Shown piece by piece: positions 13,956-21,590 of a stretch of 23,268 nucleotides of DNA. Numbering within the stretch: the first letter of the stretch is position 1; each line of letters starts with the position of its first letter. Below the pieces are notes generated by a model, which had not been told where the DNA came from, searched no databases, and saw nothing but the letters and a program-made list of their open reading frames with translations. The stretch covers positions 1-23,268 of the forward strand of contig VEPB01000003.1 of NCBI GenBank assembly GCA_012026715.1, written 5' to 3'. A program made the translations under genes and the position numbers. Source of the DNA: Methylococcaceae bacterium (GTDB taxonomy: Bacteria > Pseudomonadota > Gammaproteobacteria > Methylococcales > Methylococcaceae).

Positions 13956-15494
13956 CTAAGGCTTGGATTTCTCGGGAAAGCTGTCCAGCGAGTCGAAGTC
14001 AAAGGTATCGAAGTCGAGGGAATCGATTTTAAGAGCGTCGAGGTCTAGTAAATCAAGTTTGTGGGGAGCGGGCTTGCGGGGGTCGGTTTTCAGCGATTCG
14101 AGCTTGAGAACGTCGAGATCGAGGGCGTCGAATTTGAGCGTGTTGAAGTCGAGCGGCTCGAGGGGAACTGCGTCGATTTTAAGGGAGTTGGACCTGTGGG
14201 TACCGAGCTCGCCAGAGTCGAGAATTTGAAGATCGGGTTTGGCGGTGGCGATTTCAGTGGCTTCGTTTTTGGCGCCATCGAGATCGGTGGAATCGAGCTT
14301 AGGAGGGTCAGGCATGCGGCTATCGATTTCCAGCGAAACCCGTTGGAAGGTATCCGGGGTAAGAGAATCGTGCTGCGGCGTTTCCCGGTCAAAAGTACCT
14401 GGCTTTCGAGCGTCGGGTTTGCGGGTGGCTATTTCAAACGAATCGAGTTTGAGAATGTCCAGATCGAAATCTAGATCCAAATCCAAATCCAGATCCAGGG
14501 GGTCGGCTTGAGGCGAATCGATGTCAAGCGAATCGAGCTCGAGCGCGTCGAGGTCGAGCGATTCATGTTCAAGCGAATCGATGTCGAGATAGTCGGGTTC
14601 CGGAGATGCCTGACCGGCAGGGTGGAGTGGGACGATGGGGCTGCATTCGCCGACTGTGATATAGATGGCGGGAGCCCCCATGTGGAAATGGTCCTGCCAG
14701 TCGCTGGTGGGCGTGGGGGCGGCGGTAAGAAACCGCAGTTCGTCACCGCGCAGCTGGACCGCGCTAAGGGCCTGGCTGAGGTAGACGCCGGTATCGACGC
14801 CGATGCGGTGGGCCAGTACCTCCGGGCATGAAGGCGTGTGGCCGTGAATCACGCAGAAGTCGTGATACCAGCCGTTCAGCGAATCGAGGAAAGGCTGCCG
14901 GATCCAGAGAAACTGACTGTCGTCCTGGGCCCTCAACGGGGTCATGGGATGAACGCCGGCGTGTACGAACAGGTAATCGCCTTCACGGTGCGTCAGGCGG
15001 AGCTGTTTCAGAAAGCTCCGGACATTGGGCCCCAGACTCCGGTCGACGCTATCCCGCAGTTGGCGCAGATCACGTAGACAGCCTTCGTGCAGCGGCACGT
15101 CGAAATTCCGAATCGCCTCCTCGCCGCCATGGGCGAGCCACATCTCGACGGTGTCCCGCATTTCGGTCTGATCGCCGTGGTTAGGCAGCTCCAGCAGGGA
15201 GATCAGGAAGTGCTCGTGGTTGCCGCACAGAAACACCGATTCCACCGATGCGTGCTGCCACTCGCCGATGAGGAACTCCAGCGTTTCCTAGGAGTGGGGT
15301 CCGCGGTCGATGTAGTCTCCGAGATAGACAATCTTGTATTGGTAGTCGGGATTTTCGTCGATTTCCGATTGTATGAAAGCCCGCAGCTCGCGCAGTTGTT
15401 CCACATAGCCGTGAATGTCCCCAACGGCGAATACCACCACTTCATCCCGCAGCTTTTTCGGGCTGGGTTGCCATGGGGTGGCCATACGGTACAT
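13956..15494 (-). pseudogene. PPP-family metallophosphatase interrupted by amber codon, with acidic repeat tail
   Basis: One reading frame from the ATG at 15494 to 13956 encodes a serine/threonine-phosphatase-type (PPP/calcineurin-like) metallophosphatase: GDIHG (residues 25-29), GDYIDRGPHS (59-68), then GNHEH, LFVHAG and VIHGHTP. A TAG codon at 15290-15288 (codon 69) interrupts it directly after the second metal motif. The downstream frame stays in register and open. After the domain an Asp/Leu-rich tail of 5-residue units runs to the end. Either the gene is inactivated by a nonsense mutation (CAG to TAG would suffice), or the codon is suppressed or is a sequencing error. The downstream part alone (for example from GTG 15245) lacks two metal motifs and could not be a complete phosphatase. 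A GAGG Shine-Dalgarno precedes 15494. The domain identity is sure; its functional state is not. Confidence 0.8.
13976..14595. repeat. 15-bp periodic tandem repeat coding for L-x-[ILF]-D-[SAT] units
   Basis: Degenerate 15-base units with GTCGA/ATCGA cores recur through this stretch; the clearest blocks are 13976-14175 and 14505-14595. In the phosphatase frame (minus) they give pentapeptides such as LDLDA, LELDS, LDIDS, LKLES and LDFDT. A hexanucleotide run near 14473-14497 gives alternating Leu-Asp. Frames on the plus strand are also open over large parts (for example 14061-14474), as expected from a unit length divisible by three. The centre (about 14180-14450) is more degenerate. Confidence 0.8.
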
Positions 15495-15527
15495 TCGATA
15501 ACCTCGAGGTGGTGTCAGGGGGGGCGA

Positions 15528-15557
15528 AGCATACACGGTTGTGGCGTATTGCAACAA
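15528..15557 (-). promoter_or_regulatory. Candidate promoter of the phosphatase gene
   Basis: On the minus strand, TTGTTG (15557-15552) and TATGCT (15533-15528) are separated by 18 bases. This would start transcription near 15521 and give a leader of about 27 bases before the ATG at 15494. Both hexamers are only 4/6 matches. Confidence 0.35.
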
Positions 15558-15563
15558 CTTCAT

Positions 15564-16235
15564 CGAAAACAGCGGACTGCGATCAGAGAGGGGTATTTCG
15601 ACACGTGTTGTCGGGCTGAAATATAGGGAGGTTTTCGAGCTTCTTTCCGAGACAGGTTAGATTGAAATACTGTAGCAAGGTTCGGTAGTGGCTTCAGTCT
15701 GCCTGGAAATACCGGCCTATGCGGTCTCCCACGGGGGATGCGCCGTGCGGCAGATCAGGGGCTTGGATACCGAGCCGCCACGGCCTTGTTACCGTCCCGG
15801 TATCGAACAGTCCCGCCAATCATTCGTTCTGACGTTAAAAAGTCTGTTTTCAAAAGTAGAGCCGTCGTTCAGCATTTCTTGCGCCCGTGCTGTGCTGCGC
15901 AACACGCGCGGGCTCTCAAAAAATGACGAAAAAGAAACCTTGCCGCTGCGTTGGGCGCCTGATGTCCGTCCAGCCCTTGTGACAATCTCGAAGCTCTCGT
16001 AGCCGTTATGGACCATTTCGGGGTAGCGACCGCGATCTGTATCGGAGCGGGAGTGACGAACGCGGTTCTATCGCATGCTGAAGAACGGGGGCGGCCTTCC
16101 GGCCAATCCGGTGGAGCGCTGAATCGGTTTGGCGAAAAGTCCGGGGCTCGAACGGTGCTTTCGGCCTCCTGTCCAACCATACGGCTGAATGGACGGGCGG
16201 CTGTCGGGATTGACCGATTACGGCACTTTCCGTGA
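15564..16235. other. Gene-poor stretch, no convincing gene
   Basis: Several short open frames exist on both strands (for example 15688-16002 plus and 16006-16269 minus), but none shows a domain, a plausible start signal or consistent codon use. Small inverted repeats occur: CGACA/TGTCG around 15599-15613, GCCCG/CGGGC at 15883-15913, and GGCC-ttcc-GGCC near 16094. The segment after about 16000 reads like degenerate intergenic filler. I see no gene in it. Confidence 0.5.
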
Positions 16236-16239
16236 ACTC

Positions 16240-16279
16240 AGGCGAGAGCCTTGGGCGTAAGCCCCGCATGGGTTATCCC
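16240..16279 (+). promoter_or_regulatory. Possible structured leader: three adjacent tetraloop hairpins
   Basis: Three small hairpins follow one another: AGGC-GAGA-GCCT (16240-16251), GGGC-GTAA-GCCC (16253-16264) and GGG-TTAT-CCC (16270-16279). The first two have GNRA tetraloops. They lie 76-116 bases upstream of the secreted-protein start. I could not match them to a known riboswitch class. The stems are short, so chance is a real possibility. Confidence 0.3.
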
Positions 16280-16355
16280 GATTCTTGTGCCGTCGTCCCG
16301 ATCGATCATCGAGATCGTATCAACCGTTCTTTTCACCTCAACAGAGGAAGCACTG

Positions 16356-16754
16356 ATGAAACCGTTACTGGACCCTATTGTGGTGGCCTCGGTTCTGGCG
16401 ATCACGCTCCACGCTCCCGGGACACTGGCCTATGGCGGTGGCGGTAGCAGTTCCGTCGGCTGCGCCGAGCCGCAGTTTTACGAGGAGCTGCCGGCCAAAA
16501 ATGCCGTCGTGGCCGAATTGGCGGAGGTGTTTGTGGTGGCGTCGGACAACGTCGACGTTCAGACCCTGGAACTGGAGGTCGGGACGCAGCGGTTGCCACC
16601 TGCCGTCACCGTGCGCCGGTCGGGAGAATTGGAGGTGAGGGCCAAACTGCCGCTACCGATCCGCCAGCCGGGCAAGGTCCGCATTGCCCTGAGCGCCAAG
16701 AGCAAGGACGGCTGCGCCGGTTTCCATCCCTATTTCATCGAAGTGAAGCCTTAA
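16356..16754 (+). CDS. Small secreted two-cysteine protein of unknown function
   Basis: Encodes 132 aa. A signal peptide (residues 1 to about 25, ending TLA-YG) is followed by a glycine-rich start and a compact beta-rich domain. Two cysteines, Cys36 (VGCAEP) and Cys120 (DGCAGFHP), could form a disulfide in the periplasm. The final part, with KVRIALSAKSKDGC followed by FIEVKP, resembles an immunoglobulin-like sandwich. The family was not recognised. The ATG at 16356 has a good AGAGGAAG Shine-Dalgarno; the frame is open upstream to 16251 but without a ribosome site. The gene converges with the acyltransferase gene; the stop codons are only 16 bases apart. Confidence 0.72.
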   Translation: MKPLLDPIVVASVLAITLHAPGTLAYGGGGSSSVGCAEPQFYEELPAKNAVVAELAEVFVVASDNVDVQTLELEVGTQRLPPAVTVRRSGELEVRAKLPLPIRQPGKVRIALSAKSKDGCAGFHPYFIEVKP

Positions 16755-16770
16755 CCGAGCGAGTTAGGCG

Positions 16771-18690
16771 CTATTCGCCGATGTCGGGGTGGTCGGCGAC
16801 CACCCGATCGGCCAGATAGCGGGAGCCGTTGAGGTTGAGATGATGGCGGTCCCGGAACAGCAGCTTGCCGTCACGGTCCATGCGGCAGTCGACGTCTCTG
16901 CAAAAGTAGCGCTCGGTCTCGATCAGGGTGACTTGATCCAGTTCAACGAGCGTCTCCAGGGCATGGCGATAGCCCGCCCTGCGGACTTCCAGGGGACGCC
17001 GCTCTTCGCTGCACGCATTGGTGTAAAACCAGTTGCTGTCGTACTTGCACTTCCTCGGGGAAAAGGAAAACGCCGGCGGGTCGTCGACGATATAGACCCG
17101 CTTCCCTCCCTTAATCAGCCTGTCGACGGTTTCTCCGATTTCCGTGGCGAATCCTGACGGGTCGGTGATGCGTTCGGACCAGAATGCGGCCAACACCACG
17201 GTCTTGATGGATTGTTCCCGCAGCAGATATCGGAAGATACGCCGGAACTCGGGATTGTCCGCCAGGGGAATGCCGTTCTTGGCGAAATAGCTGACGTTGT
17301 GCTCGCTGAGCCTTTCGGCCAAGCCGACGAACAGATGCTCGGCATGGGAATCGCCGACGATGGCGATGTCTTCGGGGGCCTGGCTTTTCGACTGCAGACA
17401 GCGGCGGTGGCCGTTCCACTCGGGGGCTTCCCGTTGAATCGCGGGCGGCGCGCACAGGGGAAAAGCGGACGACGCGTATTGAAAGTATTCGTCCTGGCCG
17501 AGGTCGCCTTCATTCTTGATCTTCAAGGCGGCGGAGGTATCCCGGAGTGGCAAACCCCGCAGCAGAAAGGTTTGGTTTCCCCAAAGTCCCAGAACCACCA
17601 GCGCGGCAATCAGCAGCAGCGCTTTCTGCCGGCGGCGGGGGCCGAAGCGGATGGGTTTTTCCACCAGCCGGTAAGTCAGCCAGGCCAGCAGCATCGCCAG
17701 TGCCGCCGCGCCGATTCGAAGCAGCAACGAAGCTTCGCGTCCGGTGACGATGCGGGAGAACGACAGCAGCGGCCAATGCCACAGGTAGAGCGGATAGCTG
17801 ATCAGGCCGACGCTGACCATGGCTTTGCTGGACAGCAGCCTGGCGTTGAGCCAGGCACCGGGGCCCGCCGCGATGATGAGGAATGCGCCGGCCGTCGGCA
17901 ACAGCGCCCACCAGCCCGGAAAGGGCGCGCCCTTGGTGATTGCGATCAGGCCCGCTGCAATGGCGGAAACTCCCAGAAACGACTGGATGTTGGGACTCTT
18001 CGCCAGCATCTGCGGATGGTGCAGCGACAGATAGGCCAGCACGCTGCCGACCATCAGTTCCCAGAAGCGCGATGCGGGCGAATAAAACGCCGCGGGCTGG
18101 TCGTTGAACACCAGGTACAGACCGGCGGCGAAGGAAGCTGCGGCCAGCGCCAGGGTAAGCAGCAGGAAGCGATGGGACAGCCGCCAGGCCAGGAGGGTCA
18201 GCAGCGGCCAGAGGATGTAAAACTGCTCCTCGATCGCCAAGCTCCACAGATGCAGCATGGGCTTGGTCTCGGCCGCCGCATCGAAATAGCCGCTTTCCCC
18301 CCACAAAACGAAGTTGGAGATGAACAAACAGGCGCCGGCGACATGTTTGCCCAGTTGCATGTATTCGTCCGCCAGCAGGGCGAACCAGCCGCTCAGCAGG
18401 CAGCTCAGCATCACCAGGACCAGGGCGGGGCAAATCCTGCGGATGCGGCGGTCGTAGAAGTCCACCAGGCTGAATCGGCGGCCCTCGACGCTGGAGAAGA
18501 TGATGGTCGAGATCAAGAATCCGGAGATCACGAAAAAGATATCCACGCCGATGAAGCCGCCGACCAGGCCGCCGGGGAAGGCGTGAAACCCCACCACCGA
18601 AAGAATGGCCACGGCTCGCAGGCCGTCGATGTCCGGGCGGTAACCGGGGGGCGAGATGGCGGTGGTGGTTGCAGGAGGGGTCGGAGTCAT
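16771..18690 (-). CDS. OafA-type membrane O-acyltransferase with SGNH domain
   Basis: Encodes 639 aa. The N-terminal acyltransferase-3 domain (about residues 18-375) begins YRPDIDGLRAVAIL and holds the conserved His36 in GFHAFPG, the FIGVDIFFVISGFLI stretch (47-60), the RRIRRICP cytoplasmic motif (81-88) and about ten membrane segments. The C-terminal periplasmic SGNH domain has GDSHAEH at 446-452 (nucleophile Ser448) and the D-R-H-H end block (Asp614, His617). Such fusions move acetyl or other acyl groups across the inner membrane onto O-antigen, exopolysaccharide or peptidoglycan sugars. No glycan genes flank it, so the acceptor is unknown. The start was placed at the ATG at 18690; an upstream TTG at 18699 is possible. 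Confidence 0.9.
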   Translation of the reverse strand: MTPTPPATTTAISPPGYRPDIDGLRAVAILSVVGFHAFPGGLVGGFIGVDIFFVISGFLISTIIFSSVEGRRFSLVDFYDRRIRRICPALVLVMLSCLLSGWFALLADEYMQLGKHVAGACLFISNFVLWGESGYFDAAAETKPMLHLWSLAIEEQFYILWPLLTLLAWRLSHRFLLLTLALAAASFAAGLYLVFNDQPAAFYSPASRFWELMVGSVLAYLSLHHPQMLAKSPNIQSFLGVSAIAAGLIAITKGAPFPGWWALLPTAGAFLIIAAGPGAWLNARLLSSKAMVSVGLISYPLYLWHWPLLSFSRIVTGREASLLLRIGAAALAMLLAWLTYRLVEKPIRFGPRRRQKALLLIAALVVLGLWGNQTFLLRGLPLRDTSAALKIKNEGDLGQDEYFQYASSAFPLCAPPAIQREAPEWNGHRRCLQSKSQAPEDIAIVGDSHAEHLFVGLAERLSEHNVSYFAKNGIPLADNPEFRRIFRYLLREQSIKTVVLAAFWSERITDPSGFATEIGETVDRLIKGGKRVYIVDDPPAFSFSPRKCKYDSNWFYTNACSEERRPLEVRRAGYRHALETLVELDQVTLIETERYFCRDVDCRMDRDGKLLFRDRHHLNLNGSRYLADRVVADHPDIGE

Positions 18691-19039
18691 GAGTGCCAAG
18701 GCGCGGAGGAAGTCGCCATTATCCTAGAAACGGCAGTTGGACGTAGCGGAGCTTACGGTCGCCGGGTCGGCGCGACGCGCAGGGCCATCCCCTGCAAGGG
18801 AACCGCTGATTTTGTCAGTCACCGCGAAACGACGTTTTCCGGTGAAGGGCGCTGAGAAATCCAGGATGGATTTATTCAGCGCGTCCCAAGCACGGGTCGC
18901 GAACCGGTAGCCGCATCGCAATGAATTCCACATCTTTTGCGGGTAAACTCGCCGGCGCGAATCCGGCTCCGCCCAAGTTCGCGATTGTTCAGCTCATCGT
19001 TGCAGGCTTGATAGTCTGCTCAATCCTAAGGAGAAGACA
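18691..19039. other. Divergent intergenic region
   Basis: These 349 bases separate the acyltransferase (minus) from the PEP-CTERM gene (plus). They contain the strong inverted repeat at 18849-18882 (separate entry) and a TAAGGAG Shine-Dalgarno at 19027-19033 for the plus-strand gene. A minus-strand frame at 18724-18933 has no domain or ribosome site and is not called. No convincing promoter pair was found. Confidence 0.45.
18849..18882. repeat. Perfect-arm inverted repeat (hairpin/REP-like)
   Basis: GCGCTGA (18849-18855) pairs with TCAGCGC (18876-18882), and inside these AAATCC (18857-18862) pairs with GGATTT (18868-18873) around a 5-base loop. That makes 13 paired positions with a single small internal bulge. 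No T-tract follows on either strand, so it is not a standard intrinsic terminator. It resembles dispersed palindromic intergenic elements. Only this copy is in the window. Confidence 0.65.
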
Positions 19040-19861
19040 ATGATGTCCCGTGTTCCTATGTTGGCATTGGCTTCGCTGGCCTTGACCGCCCCCGTGACCG
19101 CGGGAGCCGTCACCATCGCGGCTTCCGAATTGCCGAACGGCATCCAGTCCTGCGTCTCGTCGGGAATCTGCTCGGTTGATCCTGCCAGCGCCTATGATTC
19201 CGCCAGGGCTGCCGCTTTCCCGATCCTCCAGGACGGCGCCGGCGGTATCGAACAGAACTGGCTGATGCGTTACACCCTGGCGCCGTCTTCCGTCCAGTCC
19301 CGCAGCAATCCTGCGCAAACCGAAACCCTCGGCGGATATCTGTGGATGTTGTTCAAGGGCCAGTATGCCGCGACCGAAACCGCTCATGAGGTGACCTTGT
19401 TCCTGGACAAGGTCAGTCCGACGCCTTTCAGCTTTTTTGGGCAATCTGGTGATTTGTCGCTTAGCCTGACGACGGACGACTTGCTGGCGGGTGGAGGTCG
19501 TTACGAAGCGGGATTGACGGCGGGTGGCGGCGGTTTCAATTCCGGCCACCTGGCGGGCGAGCTGCCATTGCCCTGCGTCGCCGACGGTTGCGGTGCCGCT
19601 GTCCAATTGAACCTGCTCCAGCTGAGCTATGCCGACAACGGTTCCGCCTTGGTTTTCCGGGCATTCGAGCCGACTGACCCCCGCGGCCTGGTGTTCAGCC
19701 AGCGCAGTTATTACCAAGGTGGCGATCCCTTGACGGCATTCGATGATCGCCAGACCTTCGCCGTCGGTGCCGTGCCCTTGCCTGCGTCGATCTGGTTGCT
19801 GGGCTCGGTGGTGTTGGGGCTGGCGGGATTGAAAAACGGGCGCCAAAGCGCAGCGGGCTGA
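19040..19861 (+). CDS. VPLPA-CTERM (PEP-CTERM variant) exported protein
   Basis: Encodes 273 aa. It has a Sec signal peptide (about 1-22) and a C-terminal sorting signal at 245-273: VPLPA, a hydrophobic helix (IWLLGSVVLGLAGL) and a short basic/polar end. This is the VPLPA variant of PEP-CTERM, recognised by an exosortase at the inner membrane and usually linked to exopolysaccharide-associated surface export. The middle is a beta-rich domain with no recognised catalytic motif. Two cysteine pairs (in SCVSSGIC and PCVADGC) could form disulfides. A TAAGGAG Shine-Dalgarno supports the ATG at 19040; a second ATG follows immediately. No exosortase gene is in the window. Confidence 0.85.
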   Translation: MMSRVPMLALASLALTAPVTAGAVTIAASELPNGIQSCVSSGICSVDPASAYDSARAAAFPILQDGAGGIEQNWLMRYTLAPSSVQSRSNPAQTETLGGYLWMLFKGQYAATETAHEVTLFLDKVSPTPFSFFGQSGDLSLSLTTDDLLAGGGRYEAGLTAGGGGFNSGHLAGELPLPCVADGCGAAVQLNLLQLSYADNGSALVFRAFEPTDPRGLVFSQRSYYQGGDPLTAFDDRQTFAVGAVPLPASIWLLGSVVLGLAGLKNGRQSAAG

Positions 19862-19865
19862 TGTC

Positions 19866-19935
19866 CTGCGGGGCCAATCCGCAGCGGTAACGCGGGACTC
19901 GATCCGTTGGCCCGGCGAAAGGGCGGATCGAGTCC
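19866..19935 (+). terminator. Two consecutive hairpins after the VPLPA-CTERM gene
   Basis: Five bases after the stop begins CTGCGG (19866-19871) paired with CCGCAG (19879-19884). It is followed by a 12-bp perfect stem GGACTCGATCCG (19895-19906) paired with CGGATCGAGTCC (19924-19935) around a 17-base loop. No T-tract follows, so this may be a Rho-dependent end, an mRNA-stabilising structure or a dispersed palindrome. It argues against a shared transcript with the next gene. Confidence 0.45.
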
Positions 19936-20034
19936 GCCGGCGGAAGCGCGGATGCGGTTTCGCCGGGTGCCTCCGGCGGCATAATAGTTCGCCTCCTGTT
20001 GCTTCTCTTCAACGTGCACGATCACCAGCTGACC

Positions 20035-21117
20035 ATGAGCATTCGTTATCACGCTTCCCCAGTTTCCAGTCACGATCTGTTGCTGTGCCGCCGCGGGATC
20101 GAATACGGCTGGGTGCGGGAATCCGCCCGCCCCGCCATGCCCGATGCGCCAGCCGTCGAGTCCGCCTGGGAACGCCACGAGGCGGTCTTGCTGCCCGGTC
20201 TTTTGGCCGACGTGCTGGAGCGCTACGCGCCGCACATCGCCCAGGCTCACCGCTTGTACCAGCAGACCCTGGCGGGCGAGACCGTCGCCGATTTGCTGGA
20301 ATCCGAACCCTATGCCGGGCGGCTGAGCGATGACTTCGACCTGTCCGGCTCAAGTTTCGAGGACAACGACGACCAAGGCATCGAAAAGGTGTATTTCGAC
20401 GCCTGGCAGGACGACGACATCGTGGCGGACGATTTGTGGTGCAAGGCGTCCTGGCTGTCCTTCGACGATGAGGACGGCAGCCTGCGGTTCCGCTTCTCCT
20501 TCGGTATGGAGGGCTACGAGGACGTGGCGGCCGATCCGGAACGGCAGGCCTGGGCCGCCAAGCTGACCGACGCCGTCTTCCCGGAATCGGCGGCGATCAC
20601 CGAACACCCGGGCCTGCGGACGGTGCTGGAAAGCATGCTGGGCAGCAGCGCCATCGGCTTCATGGAACGCATCGTCTACTTCAATGCTCCCAACGGCGGC
20701 GCCCAGATGCATCACGACGTGGAGCGCGGCCACGACGGCGTGGTGTTCGCCCAGTTGAGCGGCTCCACCTTTTGGTTGGCCCTCGGCAAGCCGGTGCTCA
20801 TGGACGAGATCGACGCCTATCTGGCTCAGGCCCCGGCCGATCAGTGGAGCGAACTGCGGGCGCTCGGTTCGGATCGGGCCGGATTATCGCGCTATCTGGA
20901 CGAGCAGGATCACGAACTGGCGGAAGCCCTCATCGACCGCCACCCGGATTTCTTCCGGCACCTGATCGAACGGGGCTACGCCTACATCCTGCAACCCGGC
21001 GACGTGCTGCTGATGCGCCAGAACGACCTCGACACCTGCGTGTGGCATTCGGTGATCTGCCTGGGCGAGGAAGCCGGCGAGGGCGTGAGCTTCGCTCTCA
21101 AGGTCGGGCGGGCCTGA
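20035..21117 (+). CDS. Cupin/JmjC-like putative Fe(II)-dependent oxygenase
   Basis: A 360-aa cytosolic protein with no signal peptide. After a mostly alpha N-terminal part, a double-stranded beta-helix region shows an H-x-D metal motif (His226-His227-Asp228 in GGAQMHHDVE). It is followed by FAQLSGSTFWLALGKP, like the QxxGxKxWxLxxP stretch of JmjC proteins. A late Q-P-G-D-V-L segment (320-325) precedes a distal histidine in CVWHSV (His338). This order (HxD ... GD ... H) fits Fe(II)/2-oxoglutarate oxygenases of the cupin-8/JmjC group, some of which hydroxylate proteins. The substrate is unknown. A very acidic stretch lies at about 98-150. The start is the ATG at 20035; an upstream TTG at 19999 is possible, and neither has a good Shine-Dalgarno. 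Confidence 0.68.
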   Translation: MSIRYHASPVSSHDLLLCRRGIEYGWVRESARPAMPDAPAVESAWERHEAVLLPGLLADVLERYAPHIAQAHRLYQQTLAGETVADLLESEPYAGRLSDDFDLSGSSFEDNDDQGIEKVYFDAWQDDDIVADDLWCKASWLSFDDEDGSLRFRFSFGMEGYEDVAADPERQAWAAKLTDAVFPESAAITEHPGLRTVLESMLGSSAIGFMERIVYFNAPNGGAQMHHDVERGHDGVVFAQLSGSTFWLALGKPVLMDEIDAYLAQAPADQWSELRALGSDRAGLSRYLDEQDHELAEALIDRHPDFFRHLIERGYAYILQPGDVLLMRQNDLDTCVWHSVICLGEEAGEGVSFALKVGRA

Positions 21118-21131
21118 TTCGGCGGAAGGGG

Positions 21132-21590
21132 CTAGTTGCCGCTCGATGCGTGCCGGCGCAGCAGCCGGTCGAGCTGGTTGGCGAAGTCCTGCCGTTCGGC
21201 CTGGGACATGCTGGCCGGACCGCCGATATTGACCCCGCTGCTGCGCAGTTCCTCCATGAAGTTACGCATCGTCAGGCGTTGCCGGATGTTGTCGGCGGTG
21301 TAGCGCTCGCCGCGGGGATTGAGCGCTTCGGCGCCTTTTCCCACCACTAGGGCCGCCAGCGGAATGTCGGCGGTGATCACCAGGTCGCCTGTTTCCACGG
21401 CGGTGGCGATGGCGTTGTCGGCGACATCGAAGCCGGGCGAGACCCGGATCGCCCGGAGGAAGCGCGACGGCGGCAGCGATACCTCGCGGTTGGCCACGAA
21501 GGTGGCGGTGACCTGGGCCCGGTCGGCGGCCCGGCACAGAATGTCCTTGATCACGTTGGGGCAGGCGTCGGCATCGACCCAGATTTTCAT
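21132..21590 (-). CDS. UPF0178 (YaiI/YqxD) family protein
   Basis: A 152-aa protein beginning MKIWVDADACPNVIKDIL, the conserved N-terminus of the YaiI/YqxD family, with DNAIATAVETGDLVITADIPLA (about 58-79) and LNPRGERYTADNIRQRL (about 90-106) as further family landmarks. The conserved aspartates (VDADACP, ITADIPLA) suggest a PIN/NYN-like metal-dependent nuclease fold; the biological role is not established. Its ATG at 21590 overlaps the stop of the upstream transporter gene (ATGA), so the two are probably co-translated. The gene converges with the cupin-like gene, with 14 bases between the stops. Confidence 0.9.
   Translation of the reverse strand: MKIWVDADACPNVIKDILCRAADRAQVTATFVANREVSLPPSRFLRAIRVSPGFDVADNAIATAVETGDLVITADIPLAALVVGKGAEALNPRGERYTADNIRQRLTMRNFMEELRSSGVNIGGPASMSQAERQDFANQLDRLLRRHASSGN

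Noticed and set aside
14061..14474. Plus-strand pentapeptide-like frame opposite the phosphatase tail
   Set aside because: The 15-bp repeat keeps all frames open. The minus frame is joined to a real phosphatase domain, and no ribosome site or domain supports the plus frame.
13976..14595. CRISPR-like or minisatellite array
   Set aside because: The units are contiguous 15-mers without spacers and code in frame, so this is not CRISPR.
15688..16002. 104-aa plus-strand open frame
   Set aside because: No Shine-Dalgarno, no domain, and atypical composition. Probably chance.
16253..16279. Known riboswitch (c-di-GMP GEMM) match
   Set aside because: Only a loose resemblance; the conserved core and receptor elements could not be laid out.
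17212..18855. 547-aa plus-strand frame over the acyltransferase
   Set aside because: It is antisense to a clear acyltransferase/SGNH gene and is Gln/Gly/Arg-rich, typical of high-GC shadow frames.
18724..18933. 69-aa minus-strand open frame before the PEP-CTERM gene
   Set aside because: It spans the palindrome at 18849-18882, lacks a ribosome site and resembles no protein.
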